A DNA stretch of 64,000 nt from Prevotella fusca JCM 17724 (GTDB lineage Bacteria > Bacteroidota > Bacteroidia > Bacteroidales > Bacteroidaceae), in assembly GCF_001262015.1 (NCBI RefSeq), contig NZ_CP012074.1, positions 1,215,001 through 1,279,000 of the forward strand. Reading direction: 5' to 3'. Each line of letters begins with the position of its first letter. The stretch's first letter is position 1. Below the pieces are notes generated by a model. The model was not told where the DNA came from, made no database searches, and was given only the letters and a program-made list of their open reading frames with translations. The position numbers and the translations under genes are program-made. Below, piece by piece: positions 62,060-64,000 of this stretch.

Positions 62060-64000
62060 ATGAGTAAGTTCGATAACCGCAAAGTCATGCCCCGCTACAG
62101 CGTCATAGCCATCGTTATGACGCTTGCTGCTGTAGCTGTGATTGGCAAGACTATCTATACCATGACCGCAGGAAAAGCCTATTGGATGGAAGTAGCTGCT
62201 TCACAGAAAAAAGACAGCGTAACGGTTAAGCCCACCAGAGGCAACATTCTCAGTTGCGACGGACAGCTCATGGCAAGCTCGCTACCAGAGTTCAAGGTCT
62301 ACATGGACTTCAATGCACTCAAGAATGCTGGCAACGATACTGCTTTCATTGATAGTATCAACTACATCAGTAAAGGTCTGAACGACATATTTCCAGAGAA
62401 ACCAGCTGCCTACTTCAAGCAGCATCTTATGGAAGGATACCATAAGGAGAGCAAACACTGGGCAATATGGAACAAGAGAATCGACTATAACACGTTCAAG
62501 GAGATACAGAGCCTGCCTATCTTTCATCTAAAGAAATACCAGAGCGGTTTCCACTACGACGAATTCAATGCACGCCGCCGTCCGTTCGGCTCACTTGCCC
62601 AGCGTACAGTTGGTGACATGTTCGGTGCAAAGGACACAGCCCGTTGCGGACTGGAACTGTCATACGATTCCATCCTTCGTGGCACAAACGGCATTATCCA
62701 CCGCCGTAAAGTTCGCAACAAGTTCCTTGATATCACAGACACTCCTCCTATTGACGGTGCCGACATCGTTACGACAATAGACGTCAGTATGCAGGACCTC
62801 GCAGAACGTGCCTTGATTGATGAGCTGAATGAAATCAACGGCAATGTAGGTGTTGCCATCGTCATGGAAGTTGCAACAGGTGATGTGAAAGCAATTGTCA
62901 ACATGGACAAATGCAGTGACGGCAAATACCGGGAGGTGAAGAACCATGCAGTAAGCGACTTGCTGGAACCGGGGTCAGTGTTCAAGACAGCCTCCATCAT
63001 GACTGTTCTTGATGACGGACTCGTTGATACGATGTACACAGTGCAAACTGGAGGCGGTGTATGGAACATGTACGGACGTGATATGAAGGACCACAACTGG
63101 ACACGTGGCGGCTATGGTACGCTTACGCTTCCATGGACATTGAAGTACAGTTCAAACGTCGGTGTCAGTCGTATCATTGACCTGCACTATCACAAGAATC
63201 CAGAGAAGTTCGTTCAGGGAATATATGACCTGGGGCTGGCTACCGACTTGCATATCCCTATCGTGGGGTACTCTCCAGCCAAGATTCGTATGCCACACAA
63301 GAACCGCCGTGGACAGTATGACAACTGGAGTGCAACAGCTCTCCCTTGGATGAGTATCGGCTACGAAACCCAGATTCCACCGATTTCAACGCTTACTTTC
63401 TATAATGCCATTGCAAATGGCGGAAAGATGATGCGCCCACGCTTCGTAAAACAGGTCGTGAAGAACGGAGAGGTCATCTATGACAATCCTCCACAGGTTA
63501 TAAAGGAACGCATAGCAAAAGAGAGTACGATAAAGGATATTACCCGCATTCTGACAGAAGTCGTTTCGGAAGGTCTTGGCAGGAAAGCTGGATCTGACAA
63601 GTTCCAGGTTGCAGGTAAGACCGGTACGGCACAGATGTCAAAGGGAGCCTTGGGCTACAAGAGCGGCAACATCAACTACCTTCTCAGCTTTGCGGGATTC
63701 TTTCCTGCTGACAATCCCCGCTACAGTTGTATCGTCTGCATCCAAAAGACAGGACTTCCCGCATCGGGTGGCGGAATGAGCGGAGTAGTATTCCATCATA
63801 TTGCAGAAGGAATCATGGCACAGAACTTGAAACTGAGCGTCACAGACGCCTGCGACTCTTCATCCATCCTGATTCCATCAGCAAAGACAGGCAACCTGCT
63901 TGCAACTGACTACGTGTTGACAGCCCTCGGCTTCAATGTCACCAACGGCTGGAGCGGTGCCTACCCATTTGGAAATCCCGTATGGGGAACCACAAGGAAA
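62060..64000 (+). CDS. ftsI: Penicillin-binding protein FtsI (PBP3), 3' part outside window
   Basis: 647 residues visible; the frame is open to the right edge. N-terminal anchor helix (SVIAIVMTLAAVAVIG), dimerisation domain, transpeptidase motifs SxxK at Ser306-Lys309 (EPGSVFKTA), SxN at Ser364-Asn366 and KTG at Lys520-Gly522. A PASTA-like segment begins near the edge (LLATDYVLTALGFNVTNGW). Cross-links septal peptidoglycan. Three bp separate it from ftsL. Confidence 0.97.
   Translation, partial: MSKFDNRKVMPRYSVIAIVMTLAAVAVIGKTIYTMTAGKAYWMEVAASQKKDSVTVKPTRGNILSCDGQLMASSLPEFKVYMDFNALKNAGNDTAFIDSINYISKGLNDIFPEKPAAYFKQHLMEGYHKESKHWAIWNKRIDYNTFKEIQSLPIFHLKKYQSGFHYDEFNARRRPFGSLAQRTVGDMFGAKDTARCGLELSYDSILRGTNGIIHRRKVRNKFLDITDTPPIDGADIVTTIDVSMQDLAERALIDELNEINGNVGVAIVMEVATGDVKAIVNMDKCSDGKYREVKNHAVSDLLEPGSVFKTASIMTVLDDGLVDTMYTVQTGGGVWNMYGRDMKDHNWTRGGYGTLTLPWTLKYSSNVGVSRIIDLHYHKNPEKFVQGIYDLGLATDLHIPIVGYSPAKIRMPHKNRRGQYDNWSATALPWMSIGYETQIPPISTLTFYNAIANGGKMMRPRFVKQVVKNGEVIYDNPPQVIKERIAKESTIKDITRILTEVVSEGLGRKAGSDKFQVAGKTGTAQMSKGALGYKSGNINYLLSFAGFFPADNPRYSCIVCIQKTGLPASGGGMSGVVFHHIAEGIMAQNLKLSVTDACDSSSILIPSAKTGNLLATDYVLTALGFNVTNGWSGAYPFGNPVWGTTRK

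Overview
The window is chromosomal DNA of a Bacteroidota bacterium, most likely an oral-type Prevotella. The evidence is the 5' part of a 16S rRNA gene at the left edge, the Bacteroidota promoter pattern (TTTG, about 20 bp, TAnnTTTG) in front of many genes, a T9SS-like C-terminal tail, DUF4290 and DUF6080 proteins, a type III glutamine synthetase and an adjacent GlsB/GlsA-like pair. I cannot name the species from sequence reading alone. No phage, plasmid, CRISPR or intact transposase is visible.

Layout. 1-1264: 16S rRNA (minus), its leader and promoter. 1.8-4.6 kb: OmpA-like lipoprotein and a leucine-rich-repeat surface protein. 5.5-10.7 kb: purL and a two-gene chromate-type transporter. 11-17.2 kb (minus): tsaB, DUF4290, murA, rimM, dxr and rseP, a run of cell-envelope, isoprenoid and translation genes. 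17.3-19.9 kb: yicC, gmk, nadD. 20.4-26.4 kb: an EptA-like transferase, two acyltransferases and a tight ubiA-HAD-gtrA module that looks like a polyprenyl-phosphate-ribose pathway. 26.7-29.4 kb (minus): lipoprotein, Gfo/Idh oxidoreductase and radical SAM/SPASM enzyme. 29.9-31.6 kb (minus): one gene joining an ECF sigma factor, a membrane helix, a long linker and an outer-membrane beta-barrel. 31.9-41.7 kb: surface-glycan genes (licD, CDP-ribitol-type cytidylyltransferase, SDR, Wzx-like flippase, hexapeptide acetyltransferase, glycosyltransferase, two DUF6080 membrane proteins). 42-53.6 kb: DUF2339 membrane protein, M13 peptidase, Bcp peroxiredoxin, TIGR02757 protein, a 41-residue membrane protein and a PIF1-like helicase. 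54.7-59.7 kb: glnN and the putative glycine-lipid genes. 59.9-64 kb: the start of the dcw cell-division cluster (mraZ, rsmH, ftsL, ftsI; ftsI runs off the window).

Two things stand out. First, the sigma/beta-barrel fusion at 29916-31613 could carry an outer-membrane signal directly to transcription in one polypeptide. Second, the large intergenic gaps contain arrays of short imperfect palindromes in four unrelated sequence families, yet all four have a 22-bp repeat length (two DNA helical turns). There are six copies of one family, four of another, three of a third and one of a fourth within 64 kb. Two further repeat types, a GC-rich hairpin and a CAACACCC minisatellite, have entered gene starts or linkers and appear to be translated in nadD, purL and a chromate-transporter gene.

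Several start codons were moved downstream from the longest possible start because a TAnnTTTG promoter element covers the upstream candidate (the EptA-like gene, licD, the hexapeptide acetyltransferase and the first DUF6080 gene) or because family alignment favours the shorter form.
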